DNA of 49,807 bases from an uncultured Alphaproteobacteria bacterium (GCA_937892955.1 CALBKH010000049.1:1-49807), one strand, 5' to 3'. Positions 1-8,779 are shown, counted from the first letter of the stretch. Numbers and translations: made by a program. Notes: generated by a model from the sequence alone, not told the origin.

Positions 1-92
1 CATTAAACGCATCAAATCAACATGATGGTCCAACCGCGCACAGGTCTCATGAGACGGCGCGGTCCGCGTCGCGCCTCGCTCGGGGTACGGGA

Positions 93-887
93 TCAGTCGA
101 AGTTCGGCGGCCGGCCGGCGAGGTTGGCGGCGACGGCTTCGAGTTGGGCGGGCTTGCCGATCACCTCGTGCTGCATCGCCGCTTCGAGCCGCAGACCTTC
201 CGCCGGCGGCGCGAACCACGAGCGATCGAGCAGGGCCTTCATCCGCCTGACGGCGTCGGGCGAGCGGGCGGCGATGTCGCGGGCCAGCGCGTGGGCGGCG
301 GCGAGCGGATCGTCGGCGAGACGGGTGAGGAGGCCGAGGTCGCGCGCTTCCTCGGCCGCGACGATGCGGCCGGTCATGAGCAGGTCCTTGGCGACGTCGA
401 TGCGGGTGAGGCGGCGCAGCGCCTGGGTGATGCCCATGTCGGGCACCAGACCCCAGCGGATCTCCATCACCGACAGCCTAACGTCGGGCGCGGCGATGCG
501 GATGTCGGCGCCCAGGGCGATCTGCAACCCGCCGCCGAAGGCGACGCCGCGCAGCGCCGCGATCACCGGGATCTCGAGCTCCTGCCAGACGTAGGAGGGC
601 TTCTGAAAGAGATTGGCGATCTCGCCGGGGGGAAGATCGAAGAGCCGCGCGGTCAGGGCGTCGAGGTCGGTCGCGAGCGTCCGGAACATCGCCAGATCGA
701 GGCCGGCGCAGAAGTCGGCGCCCTGCCCGGTCAGCACCACGGCGCGAACGCTTCGGTCGCGCTTCAGCGCCTCACCGGCGGCGGCGATCTCCTCGAACAT
801 CGCCATGTCCAAGGCGTTCTTCTTGTCCGGGCGCGCCAACGCCACTTCCGCCACCCGATCGGCGATCGTCACTTCGACCCGCGCCAT
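93..887 (-). CDS. Enoyl-CoA hydratase/isomerase (crotonase) family protein
   Basis: This 264-residue protein has the length and layout of a single-domain crotonase acting on CoA thioesters in the cytoplasm. The CoA/oxyanion-hole segments are clear: GADFCAGLDL near residue 57 and VAFGGGLQIALGADIRIA near residue 115. The first catalytic Glu of classical hydratases, in the GGGxE segment, is Gln here (GGGLQIA). A Glu is kept in the second segment (MEIRWGLVPDMG). Family members with such changes can be isomerases or hydrolases, so the exact reaction is open. I chose the ATG at 887 because GGGAGG lies 5 nt upstream; a GTG two codons earlier overlaps that site. It stands alone, but the acyl-CoA catabolic cluster at 9.5-15.5 kb makes a role in fatty or branched-chain acid breakdown plausible. 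Confidence 0.85.
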   Translation of the reverse strand: MARVEVTIADRVAEVALARPDKKNALDMAMFEEIAAAGEALKRDRSVRAVVLTGQGADFCAGLDLAMFRTLATDLDALTARLFDLPPGEIANLFQKPSYVWQELEIPVIAALRGVAFGGGLQIALGADIRIAAPDVRLSVMEIRWGLVPDMGITQALRRLTRIDVAKDLLMTGRIVAAEEARDLGLLTRLADDPLAAAHALARDIAARSPDAVRRMKALLDRSWFAPPAEGLRLEAAMQHEVIGKPAQLEAVAANLAGRPPNFD

Positions 888-953
888 CGTCACCTCCCGT
901 CGCTGCCTCGTGGCAGAGGCCGGAGGCGCCGATGCGCCCGGCCTCCGAAGACA

Positions 954-992
954 CGCGATTTCTCATCCGTATCGGTGGCATGAGAAATCGCG
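954..992. repeat. Perfect 13-bp inverted repeat (hairpin) in intergenic DNA
   Basis: CGCGATTTCTCAT (954-966) is followed after 13 nt by its exact reverse complement ATGAGAAATCGCG (980-992). It lies in the 219-nt gap between the crotonase gene and the small membrane protein gene. No T-run follows on either strand, so a simple Rho-independent terminator is not well supported. It could be a bidirectional attenuator, mRNA-stabilising hairpin or a dispersed palindromic repeat unit. Confidence 0.5.
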
Positions 993-1112
993 TCAGGAAT
1001 ACCATCGGTCATTTCCATGCCCGCCGGTATCGCCGGCATAGCGCCGAAATCGACGGACGGCGAGAGCGACGTCGGCGCGAGGGCGAGATCGGCCGCGCCG
1101 AGGACGGCGGCC

Positions 1113-1463
1113 TCAGAACAGGCCGACGAGGCCGAGGAGCGTCGGTGCGGCGACCACCGCGACGCCGGCGAGCCAGACGCCGATCGACTTCGGCGTCGAC
1201 GTCTCGAGCCCGCGCGAGCTTTCGTAGATCGCCGCGGGCACACCGCCGATCAACACGGTCATCAGCGAGATGAACAGCGAAGTGAAGTAGAGCAGCAGGA
1301 TCGGGCTGGTGAGGAAGAAGCTCGCGGCGAAGGGCTTGAACAGGAAGAAGACCGGATCGAAGTACGGCGAGAAGTGCATGCCGTTGAGCAGCGAGAGGCC
1401 GGCGACGACCATCAGAAGGACGTCGCGTTGCATCATGGCCTGGCGTTCGTCGTCGTCGATCAT
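1113..1463 (-). CDS. Small integral membrane protein of unknown function
   Basis: The 116-residue product is dominated by hydrophobic segments: roughly residues 14-27, 33-60 (FFLFKPFAASFFLTSPILLLYF), 62-80 and 95-116, so three to four transmembrane helices are expected. I recognise no family motif. It lies 3 nt downstream of the YggT-like gene on the same strand and is almost certainly co-transcribed with it, suggesting a joint function in the inner membrane. The ATG at 1463 is followed by the acidic sequence MIDDDERQ. There is no sign of decay. Confidence 0.7.
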   Translation of the reverse strand: MIDDDERQAMMQRDVLLMVVAGLSLLNGMHFSPYFDPVFFLFKPFAASFFLTSPILLLYFTSLFISLMTVLIGGVPAAIYESSRGLETSTPKSIGVWLAGVAVVAAPTLLGLVGLF

Positions 1464-1466
1464 GAC

Positions 1467-1778
1467 TCAGCCTCCGATCCGCGGCGCGAGGCCGGTGAGC
1501 GCGAAGCCCAGGAACAGCGCCATGCGCAGCGCCATCAGCCAGGCGACGGCGAAGACCATCACCAGACCGCGCGGCACGATCTTCGGCGTCACCGCCGCGA
1601 CCACCTTCAGGATCGGGTCGGTGACGTTGCGAAACACCCGCATCAGCACCCGGTCGCTGTCGACGCCGAAGAACACCGACAGGAGATAGCGCCCGATCAG
1701 GGTGTAGATCGCCGCGGCCAAGAGGAAATTGGGGAGGTGGAAATACCAGTGGGAGACGAGACTGTCGGTCGCTGTCAC
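1467..1778 (-). CDS. YggT-like family membrane protein
   Basis: This 103-residue protein has the YggT-like layout: a first hydrophobic helix (FLLAAAIYTLIGRYLLSVFF), a central polar stretch with RVFRNVTDPILKVVAAVTPKIVPRG, and a second long helix (LVMVFAVAWLMALRMALFLGF). The pattern of a helix, then 'NVTDP' and 'P..VP.G', matches YggT proteins, which are inner-membrane proteins with proposed roles in osmotic shock, cell division or membrane organisation. The start is a GTG at 1778 with no strong ribosome site, so a slightly different start is possible. It precedes the small membrane protein at 1113-1463 with a 3-nt gap, an operon-like arrangement. Confidence 0.7.
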   Translation of the reverse strand: MTATDSLVSHWYFHLPNFLLAAAIYTLIGRYLLSVFFGVDSDRVLMRVFRNVTDPILKVVAAVTPKIVPRGLVMVFAVAWLMALRMALFLGFALTGLAPRIGG

Positions 1779-1826
1779 TTGGATGACCCGTCGTGTCCGG
1801 CCGTCGGCCGGGTGTTCTCGATGAAG

Positions 1827-1851
1827 AAGGGCGGGTGCAGCACCCGCCCTT
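1827..1851. terminator. Terminator hairpin downstream of the symporter gene
   Basis: AAGGGCGGGTGC (1827-1838) and GCACCCGCCCTT (1840-1851) form a perfect 12-bp G+C-rich stem around one base, which opens to a 3-5 nt loop in practice. On the minus strand it lies 21 nt after the stop codon of the symporter gene and runs into a pyrimidine-rich CTTCTTC stretch. It separates the symporter from the YggT-like operon. Confidence 0.75.
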
Positions 1852-1872
1852 CCCGTTTCGTCAGGAACGCGA

Positions 1873-3900
1873 TCAGTGCGACGGCAGAGCCGCGTCCTTG
1901 TCGCGCATGATCAGATCGCCGGACGGACGACGGGTGGCGTCGACCATGTCCTGGATCTCCTGCGACGGCGCCCTGGTCAGCAGCGAGCCGACGATGACGC
2001 CGAGGAAGCCGACCGGCATGCCGAACAGCGCGGCGGAGATGTTCTTCACGCCGAACCAGTTGGCCACGGCCTGCGCCTGCTTGTCGAGAGCCACCCAGGC
2101 GGCGTCCTTGGCGGCGCCGGCCGCCGCGGAAGACCACGCGGTCTGCAACTCGACGAACTTCGCCTTCGCGGCGGGCGCCGAACCCGACAGCCAGCTCCAC
2201 GTCTCGTAGAAGGAGACCGCATAGTAGCGGGTTCCGACCAGATAATAGACGCAGACGCCGAAGCCGGCGAGCATGCCGATGATGGCGCCGGGCGTGTTGG
2301 CCCGCTTCCACCACACGCCGAGAACCAGCGCCGGGAAGATACCCGCCGCCGCCAACGAGAAGGCCCAGGCGACCATCGACAGGATGTCCGCGGGCTTGGT
2401 CGAGGCGACGTAGGCCGCGAAGATGGCCACGAAGAGGAGCAGCACCCGCGACGCGATCAGACGAGTCTTGGTCGGCGCGTTGGGGTTGATCATCTTGTAG
2501 TAGACATCGTGCGACAGCGCGTTGGCGATGGCGAGCAGGAGACCGTCGGCGGTCGACAGCGCGGCGGCGAGACCGCCGGCGGCGACCAGACCGGCGATCA
2601 CATAGGGCATGCCCGCGATCTCCGGGGTGGAGAGCACGATCACGTCCGTGTTGATCGACAGGTCCTGCAGACGGAGCATACCGCCCTGGTTGGCGATCTT
2701 GCCGCAGGCGGCGATCACCGATTGTGCATCCACGGCATTGGCGCCGCAGACTTTCACCAACCCGATCTTGCCGTAGGTGTAGATCCACTGCGGCAGGTCG
2801 GCGAGCGCCGTGCCCTTGTTGATCAGGCTGTAGACTTCCAGCTTGGAGAAGGCCGCGTAGGCCGGGGCCGAGAAGTAGAGCAGGAAGATGAAGAACAGCG
2901 ACCAGGCCACCGACGAACGCGCGTCACGCACCGACGGGGTGGTGAAATAGCGCATCAGGATGTGCGGAAGCGACGCCGTGCCGACCATCAGGCAGAGGAT
3001 CAGCGCGAAGTAGTTCAGCGGGTCGTAGTCGGTGAAGGGCTTGATGTGCGGCTTGGCGAAGGAGACCGCGCCGGCGGCGTCCTTGATCACCGGAGCCATG
3101 CCCTTGGCGGCGAGGCTGTTCTCCAGATTGGTGATCTCCTGGAGGGCCTGGCCGTAGGTGAGCTGCGGCAGCGGGATGCCGAACTTCTTGGCCGACAGGA
3201 TGACGATCGGCAGGAGGTAGGCGACGATCAGCACGATGTACTGGGCCACCTGCGTCCAGGTCACCGCCTTCATGCCGCCGAGCATCGAGCAGAGCAGGAT
3301 GCCGAGGAGACCCGCATAGACCGCGATGGTGAAGTCGAGATCGAGGAAGCGCGAGGCGATGAGGCCGGTCGCGTAGATCTGCGCCACCACGTAGGTGAAC
3401 GAGCAGGAGATCAGCACGATGACCGCGATGAGGCGCGTCGTGTTGCCACCGTAGCGCTCGGCGAAGAAGTCGGGAACCGTGAAGGCGCCGAACTTGCGCA
3501 GGAACGGCGCGATCAGCACCGCCACCAGCACGTAACCGCCGGTCCAGCCGAGCACGAAGGCGAGGCCATCGTAGCCGAGCAGGAAGAGCGTGCCGGCCAT
3601 ACCGACGAAGGAGGCGCCGGACATCCAGTCCGCACCCGTCGCCATGCCGTTGTAGAACGCCGGCACCTTTCGACCGGCGACGTAGTACTCGCCGACCTCG
3701 GAGGTGCGCGACAGCACGCCGATCAACGCGTAGACGGCGATCGTCAGGAAGACGAAGCCGTAACCGATGAATTTGTTGGGAACACCGAGCTGTTCCAGGA
3801 TCCCCAGGAACACCACGAAGGCGAAGAACCCACCCGTGTAATAGGTGTAGATCTTGCCGAGATTGGAGATGAAATCTCCGCCGGACTTGGCTTCCGCCAT
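1873..3900 (-). CDS. Sodium:solute symporter family protein, VC_2705 type (acetate/organic-acid permease-like)
   Basis: The 675-residue polytopic inner-membrane protein belongs to the solute:sodium symporter family. Hallmarks are the N-terminal EVGEYYVAGRKVPAFYNGMATGADWMSGASFVG segment (about residues 66-98), a YVVAQIYATG helix and the GGMKAVTWTQVAQYIVL helix. Near residue 450, GGLAAALSTADGLLLAIANALSHDVY carries the conserved Na+-site serines. It is longer than ActP proteins because of an extra loop after the LPQLTYGQAL segment and a C-terminal extension, features of the VC_2705 subfamily. The DUF4212 gene lies 13 nt upstream, as is typical for this subfamily, and the pair probably forms one transporter for short organic acids coupled to Na+. 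The ATG at 3900 follows a GGGGGTGAG ribosome site. Confidence 0.9.
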   Translation of the reverse strand: MAEAKSGGDFISNLGKIYTYYTGGFFAFVVFLGILEQLGVPNKFIGYGFVFLTIAVYALIGVLSRTSEVGEYYVAGRKVPAFYNGMATGADWMSGASFVGMAGTLFLLGYDGLAFVLGWTGGYVLVAVLIAPFLRKFGAFTVPDFFAERYGGNTTRLIAVIVLISCSFTYVVAQIYATGLIASRFLDLDFTIAVYAGLLGILLCSMLGGMKAVTWTQVAQYIVLIVAYLLPIVILSAKKFGIPLPQLTYGQALQEITNLENSLAAKGMAPVIKDAAGAVSFAKPHIKPFTDYDPLNYFALILCLMVGTASLPHILMRYFTTPSVRDARSSVAWSLFFIFLLYFSAPAYAAFSKLEVYSLINKGTALADLPQWIYTYGKIGLVKVCGANAVDAQSVIAACGKIANQGGMLRLQDLSINTDVIVLSTPEIAGMPYVIAGLVAAGGLAAALSTADGLLLAIANALSHDVYYKMINPNAPTKTRLIASRVLLLFVAIFAAYVASTKPADILSMVAWAFSLAAAGIFPALVLGVWWKRANTPGAIIGMLAGFGVCVYYLVGTRYYAVSFYETWSWLSGSAPAAKAKFVELQTAWSSAAAGAAKDAAWVALDKQAQAVANWFGVKNISAALFGMPVGFLGVIVGSLLTRAPSQEIQDMVDATRRPSGDLIMRDKDAALPSH

Positions 3901-3913
3901 GATCTCACCCCCC

Positions 3914-4168
3914 TCAATCTTCTTCGGCCACGCCTTCTTCGCGATCGATGTTGTCTTGCTTCTTGGCGAAGACGAACAGCATCACGACGAAGGCGAGGAG
4001 CGAACCCTGAGCCGCCATGTAGAAGCCGAGCGGAAAGCCGGCGATCACGATGGAGTTCAGCGAATTGACGAAGAAGTGGATCACGAAGCCGAAGAACAAC
4101 CAGAGTCCCAGCATCGTCCACATCAGGCCACTGGTTCTCTGCCAGTGGCGGGCTGCATCTCGAGACAT
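3914..4168 (-). CDS. DUF4212 family small subunit of the sodium symporter
   Basis: This 84-residue protein has two transmembrane helices (about residues 13-33, LMWTMLGLWLFFGFVIHFFV, and 45-66) separated by NSLNSIVIAGFPLGFYMAAQG, ending in a charged tail. This is the standard shape of DUF4212 proteins, always found next to VC_2705-type symporters; the FPLGFYMAAQGS motif is typical. It is the first gene of a two-gene operon with the symporter. Its likely role is as an accessory membrane subunit; no separate activity is known. Confidence 0.88.
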   Translation of the reverse strand: MSRDAARHWQRTSGLMWTMLGLWLFFGFVIHFFVNSLNSIVIAGFPLGFYMAAQGSLLAFVVMLFVFAKKQDNIDREEGVAEED

Positions 4169-4550
4169 TTCGTTTCCTCGCCTGGAGTCATTGTTTTGGC
4201 TTGTTCAGGCGGAGAACGTGCGATTCCGAGCGCGCCAGCGCACGGCCCGGTTCGACACCTCCCCACGAACACGCTAGACAGCCATTCGACGAAAGACCAA
4301 TCATACTTTAGCCCAATATGTGGCGAAGTATCTCTATTTCGCAATGCACTATTTATTTCGCTATGCGGCATGCATATGCTCGAGAACAATTTTCGTTCGC
4401 CCACCGACTTGGTATCGGCCGGGCGCCCGAAGGTCGACTTCGCAACGCAAGATTGACCACCAACTCCGGTTTCGGGAAACTTCACGGGTCCATGTGAATT
4501 TTCGAACGATTCACATCTCGCGTTCTTCTCCGCCGATCGACGAGGTCCGC
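4169..4550. promoter_or_regulatory. Divergent regulatory region with direct and inverted repeats
   Basis: This 382-nt stretch carries no convincing gene and is clearly less G+C-rich than its surroundings. It separates the symporter operon (minus) from the exonuclease-CBS-DUF294 gene (plus), so it should hold promoters for both. Two copies of a 12-mer differing at one position, ATTTCGCAATGC (4336-4347) and ATTTCGCTATGC (4355-4366), lie 19 nt apart start to start. GCGAA (4323-4327) with TTCGC (4338-4342) also forms a small inverted repeat. These look like operator sites, but the binding protein cannot be named. Confidence 0.45.
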
Positions 4551-6653
4551 ATGGTCTCCAATGCCTATTCGACGCCGCTGACCGCGCTCGACGCCGTCGT
4601 GCTCGACACCGAGACCACCGGGCTCGATGCCAAGTCGGCGCGGATCGTCCAGATCGGTGCGGTACGCGTCCACGGAACCGAGGTCGACGTCGGCGATCGC
4701 TTCGACACGCTGGTCCAGCCGGGGATCGCGATCCCGCCGGAGACCACCCGGGTCCACGGCATCGCCGATGCGGACGTCGCCGGCGCACCGCGTTTCGCCG
4801 AGGTCGAACCACGCTTTGCCGCCTACCTCGGCCGGTCGGTGCTGATCGGCCACACGCTCTCCTTCGACCTCGCCATGCTGAAGCGGGAGTACGGGCTGAT
4901 CGACCAGCCGTGGCGGGCACCGCGCTTCCTCGACGTGCGCTGGCTCGCCCGCGTCGTCTCCCCCACCCTCGCCCACTACGATCTCGACGGCCTGTGCGCC
5001 TGGCTTTCGATCACCAATCCCGGCCGCCACACCGCCATCGGCGACGCCATGGCGACCGCCGGGGTCTTCGCGGCACTGGTGCCGCTGCTGCGCCAGCGCG
5101 GCATCCGCACCTTCGCCGAGGCCGCCGCCGCCTGCCGCAAGATCACCGAGATGGAGGCACGCGGCACCGGCGGACTGATCGTCATCGAGACGACGGGGGG
5201 CGACGATCAGACGTCGACGCTGGCCAAGATCGACAGCTACCCCTACCGCCACCGGGTGCGCGACGTGATGAGTTCGCCGCCGATCACCGCGTCGTCGAGC
5301 GACACGCTGGCCGCGGCGATCGCCGTCCTCGCGGAGAGGCAGATCAGCTCGGTCTTCGTCGAGGCCGACAACGGCGACCTCGGCATCCTCACCGAGCGCG
5401 ACGTGCTCAAGCGGCTGCACGAGAAGGGCGCGGCGGCCCTCGAGGAGCGGCTCGGGGCGATCGCCACGACGCCGCTGCAGACGGTCTCGGAGAGCGCCTT
5501 CGTCTATCGTGCGATCGGCCGCCTCGACCGGTTGGGGCTGCGTCACCTCGGGGTGCGCGACGCCCACGGCAAGGTGATCGGCGCGCTCACGCCGCGCAAC
5601 CTGTTGCGCCAGCGGGCGAGCGCGGCGATCGCGCTCGGCGACGAGATCGACAGCGCCGCCAATGTCGCCGCCCTCGGGCGGGCCTGGGCGAAGCTGCCGC
5701 TGATGGCCAATTCGCTGCTCGAAGAGGATGTCGAACCGCGCATCATCGCCGAGGTGATCAGCTCGGAGATCTGCGTCATGACCCGGCGGGCGGCGCAGAT
5801 GGCGGAAGCGCGCATGGCGGAGGACGGAAAGGGCGAACCGCCGGTTCCCTACTGCGTCATGGTGCTGGGGTCGGGCGGGCGCGGCGAGAGCCTGCTCGCC
5901 GCCGACCAGGACAACGCCATCGTCTTCGAGCGCGGCGAGGCGGGCGGCGCCGAGGACCGGTGGTTCGAGGCGATGGCCACCCACATGTCGGCGATCCTCG
6001 ACGAGGTCGGCATCCCCTTGTGCAAGGGCGGGGTGATGGCGAAGAACGCGCCGTGGCGGATGTCGCTTCCCGCTTGGCTCGCCCAGATCGACGGTTGGGT
6101 GCGGCGGCAGAAGCCGGAGGATCTGCTCAACGTCGACATCTTCTTCGACGGCATCCCGGTGCACGGCGACGCCGCCCTCGGCGAGACGATCTGGAACCAC
6201 GCCTACGAGGTCGGCGGCCGGGCGCCCGATTTCATCAAGCTCTTGACCATCCACGCCGGCGAGGGTCGCGCGCCGTTCACGCTGTTCGGTGGCCTCAGGA
6301 CCGACGAGAAGGGGCGCGTCGACATCAAGAAGAACGGCCTGATGCCGATCTTCACCGCCGCCCGCTCGCTCTCCATCCGCCACGGCATCCGGCGGCGCGC
6401 GACGCCGGAGCGGCTGCGGGGCCTGCGCGAGATCGGCAAGGGATCGCCCGAGGACATCGAGGCGCTGGTCGCCGCGCATCAGGCGATCCTCGGAGCGATG
6501 CTCGCCCAACAGCTCTCCGACACCGAACAGGGCATCCCGCTCTCCACCCGGGTCAACCCGGACGGCATCCCGAAGAAGGCGCGCGCCGCCCTCACCGAGG
6601 CGCTGAAGAAGGTCTCGATCGCCACCGATCTCGCCAACGAGGGGCGAATCTGA
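4551..6653 (+). CDS. DEDDh exonuclease-CBS pair-DUF294 nucleotidyltransferase-like fusion protein
   Basis: The 700-residue soluble protein has three parts. Residues 10-180 are a DnaQ/PolC-type 3'-5' exonuclease domain with DTETTGLD (D19, E21), LIGHTLSFDLAML and the His motif HTAIGDA, so the DEDDh set looks intact. Residues about 235-360 are a CBS pair (VRDVMSSPPITAS, GILTERDVLKRL). From about residue 436, GSGGRGESLLAADQDNAIVF is the DUF294 nucleotidyltransferase motif, followed by the DUF294 C-terminal domain. CBS-DUF294 proteins recur beside VC_2705 symporters and are thought to sense nucleotides and adjust uptake. The start at 4551 is inferred from where homology begins and from GAGG just upstream; the frame stays open further upstream but that sequence is AT-rich and non-protein-like. 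Confidence 0.87.
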   Translation: MVSNAYSTPLTALDAVVLDTETTGLDAKSARIVQIGAVRVHGTEVDVGDRFDTLVQPGIAIPPETTRVHGIADADVAGAPRFAEVEPRFAAYLGRSVLIGHTLSFDLAMLKREYGLIDQPWRAPRFLDVRWLARVVSPTLAHYDLDGLCAWLSITNPGRHTAIGDAMATAGVFAALVPLLRQRGIRTFAEAAAACRKITEMEARGTGGLIVIETTGGDDQTSTLAKIDSYPYRHRVRDVMSSPPITASSSDTLAAAIAVLAERQISSVFVEADNGDLGILTERDVLKRLHEKGAAALEERLGAIATTPLQTVSESAFVYRAIGRLDRLGLRHLGVRDAHGKVIGALTPRNLLRQRASAAIALGDEIDSAANVAALGRAWAKLPLMANSLLEEDVEPRIIAEVISSEICVMTRRAAQMAEARMAEDGKGEPPVPYCVMVLGSGGRGESLLAADQDNAIVFERGEAGGAEDRWFEAMATHMSAILDEVGIPLCKGGVMAKNAPWRMSLPAWLAQIDGWVRRQKPEDLLNVDIFFDGIPVHGDAALGETIWNHAYEVGGRAPDFIKLLTIHAGEGRAPFTLFGGLRTDEKGRVDIKKNGLMPIFTAARSLSIRHGIRRRATPERLRGLREIGKGSPEDIEALVAAHQAILGAMLAQQLSDTEQGIPLSTRVNPDGIPKKARAALTEALKKVSIATDLANEGRI

Positions 6654-6727
6654 TCGGCTGCGGGCGGATCGACGGACGATCGTGCAACGGTGAGTTTCGT
6701 TCGGCGGTCGGCGCGAAGGGGTGAGTG

Positions 6728-7993
6728 ATGAACGACGCCGAAGCCCGAGCTCTGCTCGTCCGCATGTTCGAAGCGGCGATCGCCGCTGCCCAACCCGATC
6801 TCTGCATCCCGCCGCACCTGCCGGCGCGACCGAAGGGCCGCACCGTGGTGATCGGCGCCGGCAAGGCCTCGGCCGCGATGGCGCGGGCGGTGGAGAAGGT
6901 CTGGGGCCCCCCGCTCGAGGGTCTGGTCGTCACCCGCTACGGCTATGCCGTCCCCTGCGACCACATCGAGATCGTCGAGGCCGCCCATCCCGTCCCCGAC
7001 GCCGCCGGCGAGGTCGCCTCGCGTCGGCTCCTCGATCTCGTCTCGGATCTCGGCCCGGACGATCTCGTTCTGGCGCTGATCTCGGGCGGCGGATCGGCGC
7101 TGCTCGCCGCACCACCGGAAGGTGCGACACTCGACGACGAACGGGCGCTCAACCGTGCGCTGCTCGCCTGCGGCGCCTCGATCGGCGAGATGAACCTCGT
7201 CCGCCGCCATCTCTCGGCGATCAAGGGCGGGCGGCTCGCCGCCGCCTGCCATCCGGCGCGGGTCGTCACACTGGTGATCTCCGACGTGCCGGGCGACGAT
7301 CCGGTCGACATCGCCTCGGGGCCGACGGTCGGTGATCCGACCACCTGCGATCAGGCGCTGGAGATCATTCGCCGGCGAAAGTTCGATCTGTCGGCGTCCC
7401 TGATGGAGGTTTTGACCAGTGGACGCGGCGAGAGCGTGAAGCCGGACGATCCGCGTCTCGCCGGCAACGAGGTCAGGCTGGTGGTGACGCCGCAGGCGGC
7501 GCTGGAGGCGGCGGCGGCGGTCGGACGGGCGGCGGGCCTCGACGTCCACATCCTCGGCGATGCGATCGAGGGCGAGGCGCGCGACGTCGGCACGGTGATG
7601 GCGGGCATCGCCCGTCAGGTGGCCCGGCGCGGCCAGCCGTTCCGCCGTCCCTGCGTCCTGCTGTCGGGCGGCGAGACGACCGTGACGCTGAGGGGGAAGG
7701 GGCGCGGCGGGCGCAACGTCGAGTTCCTGCTTTCGACCGCGATCGCCCTCGACGGCGAGGCCGGCGTCTTCGCGCTGGCCGGCGACACCGACGGGGTCGA
7801 CGGGGTCGAGGAGATCGCCGGGGCGGTGATGACGCCGGACACGCTGGCGCGCGCCTGGGACGCGGGCATCGACCCGAAGGCGAGCCTCGCCGCCAACGAC
7901 GGCCACGGCTTCTTCGGCGCGCTCGGCGACGCGGTGATCACCGGGCCGACGCTGACCAACGTCAACGACTTCCGGGCGATCCTGATCGTCTGA
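6728..7993 (+). CDS. Glycerate 2-kinase (MOFRL family)
   Basis: The 421-residue protein matches GckA/TtuD-type glycerate kinases in length and domain order. The N-terminal DUF4147 domain has VVIGAGKASAAMARAVE near residue 40, EAAHPVPD near residue 92, LISGGGSALLAAP near residue 117 and SDVPGDDPVDIASGPT near residue 185. The C-terminal MOFRL domain carries LSGGETTVTLRGKGRGGRNVEF and ALAGDTDGVDG. It phosphorylates D-glycerate at the 2-position using ATP, feeding hydroxypyruvate/tartronate or serine-cycle carbon into glycolysis. The ATG at 6728 is preferred over the adjacent GTG at 6725. It follows the DUF294 gene on the same strand with a 74-nt gap. Confidence 0.92.
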   Translation: MNDAEARALLVRMFEAAIAAAQPDLCIPPHLPARPKGRTVVIGAGKASAAMARAVEKVWGPPLEGLVVTRYGYAVPCDHIEIVEAAHPVPDAAGEVASRRLLDLVSDLGPDDLVLALISGGGSALLAAPPEGATLDDERALNRALLACGASIGEMNLVRRHLSAIKGGRLAAACHPARVVTLVISDVPGDDPVDIASGPTVGDPTTCDQALEIIRRRKFDLSASLMEVLTSGRGESVKPDDPRLAGNEVRLVVTPQAALEAAAAVGRAAGLDVHILGDAIEGEARDVGTVMAGIARQVARRGQPFRRPCVLLSGGETTVTLRGKGRGGRNVEFLLSTAIALDGEAGVFALAGDTDGVDGVEEIAGAVMTPDTLARAWDAGIDPKASLAANDGHGFFGALGDAVITGPTLTNVNDFRAILIV

Positions 7994-8131
7994 GCGGCGA
8001 AGGCCGACACGGCCTCCCCTCGCCCGGCGATCGCCGGCGATCACGCGCCGGTCACGGCAACGTCGGTGGCGGGTGAAGCGGAAAGATCGCATGAGCGTGG
8101 CGAATCCCCTCGCCCACTCGAGACCCCTTCG

Positions 8132-8770
8132 ATGACCGATCCGACCGTCCCCACTTCCCTCCTCACCCGCCGCCGTCTCGTCGGCGGGCTGGCGCTTCTC
8201 CCCGCGATGGCGGCGACGATCCGGACGGCGGCGGCGACCTCGGCGGAGGAGGTCTTCGCCGACCCGGACGTGCCGGTGCTCGGCAATCGCAACGGCGACG
8301 TCGCCATCGCCATGTGGTTCGATTACCAGTGCCCGTTCTGCAAGAAGGTCGAGCCGGAGATGATGGAGGTGGTGCGGGCCGACGGGAAGGTCGCCGTGCT
8401 GCTCAAGGATTGGCCGATCTTCGGCAAGATGTCGGAGACGGCGGCGCGGCTCGCCTGGAGTTCGCGCCACCAGGGCAAGCTCGACAAGGTCCATCGCGGA
8501 CTGATGGCGATCGAGGGACGGCCGACCGAGGCGCGCGTCGACGCGGCGCTCGCTTCCGCCGGGATCGACCGGGCGCGGCTCGATCGCGACGTCGCCGCCG
8601 ACGAGGCGGCGTTCCGGGCACTCACCGCGCGCAACGGCGCCCAGGCGGACAGCTTCGGCTTTCCCGGCACGCCGGCCTTCGTCATCGGCTCCTTCGTCTT
8701 CGGCGGGGTCCTCGACAAGGACGGCTTCCGCCAGGCGATCGCCGACGCCCGCCGGCAGAAGAAGAAGTGA
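8132..8770 (+). CDS. DsbA-family thiol:disulfide oxidoreductase with Tat-like signal
   Basis: The 212-residue protein begins with a twin-arginine-type signal (TRRRLVGGLALLPAMAAT, about residues 12-29). A thioredoxin fold follows, with the active-site motif C-P-F-C (C67, C70) in WFDYQCPFCKKVEPEM and the cis-proline segment FGFPGTPAFVIG near residue 176. It should act in the periplasm, making or isomerising disulfides; the single-domain DsbA/BdbD-like layout fits. The start at 8132 puts the signal at the N terminus. Its physiological partner is not evident from the neighbours. Confidence 0.88.
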   Translation: MTDPTVPTSLLTRRRLVGGLALLPAMAATIRTAAATSAEEVFADPDVPVLGNRNGDVAIAMWFDYQCPFCKKVEPEMMEVVRADGKVAVLLKDWPIFGKMSETAARLAWSSRHQGKLDKVHRGLMAIEGRPTEARVDAALASAGIDRARLDRDVAADEAAFRALTARNGAQADSFGFPGTPAFVIGSFVFGGVLDKDGFRQAIADARRQKKK

Positions 8771-8779
8771 CGGGCGGGT

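Noticed and set aside
1017..1910. Plus-strand frame over the two small membrane-protein genes
   Set aside because: Product is rich in Arg, His, Gln and Asp with no hydrophobic core, typical of antisense translation; the minus-strand frames give clear membrane proteins.
1876..4068. Long antisense frames opposite the symporter and many other genes, some over 700 codons
   Set aside because: In very G+C-rich DNA the antisense of a real gene often lacks stops; these products are Arg/Gly/His-rich and have no start signals or family features.
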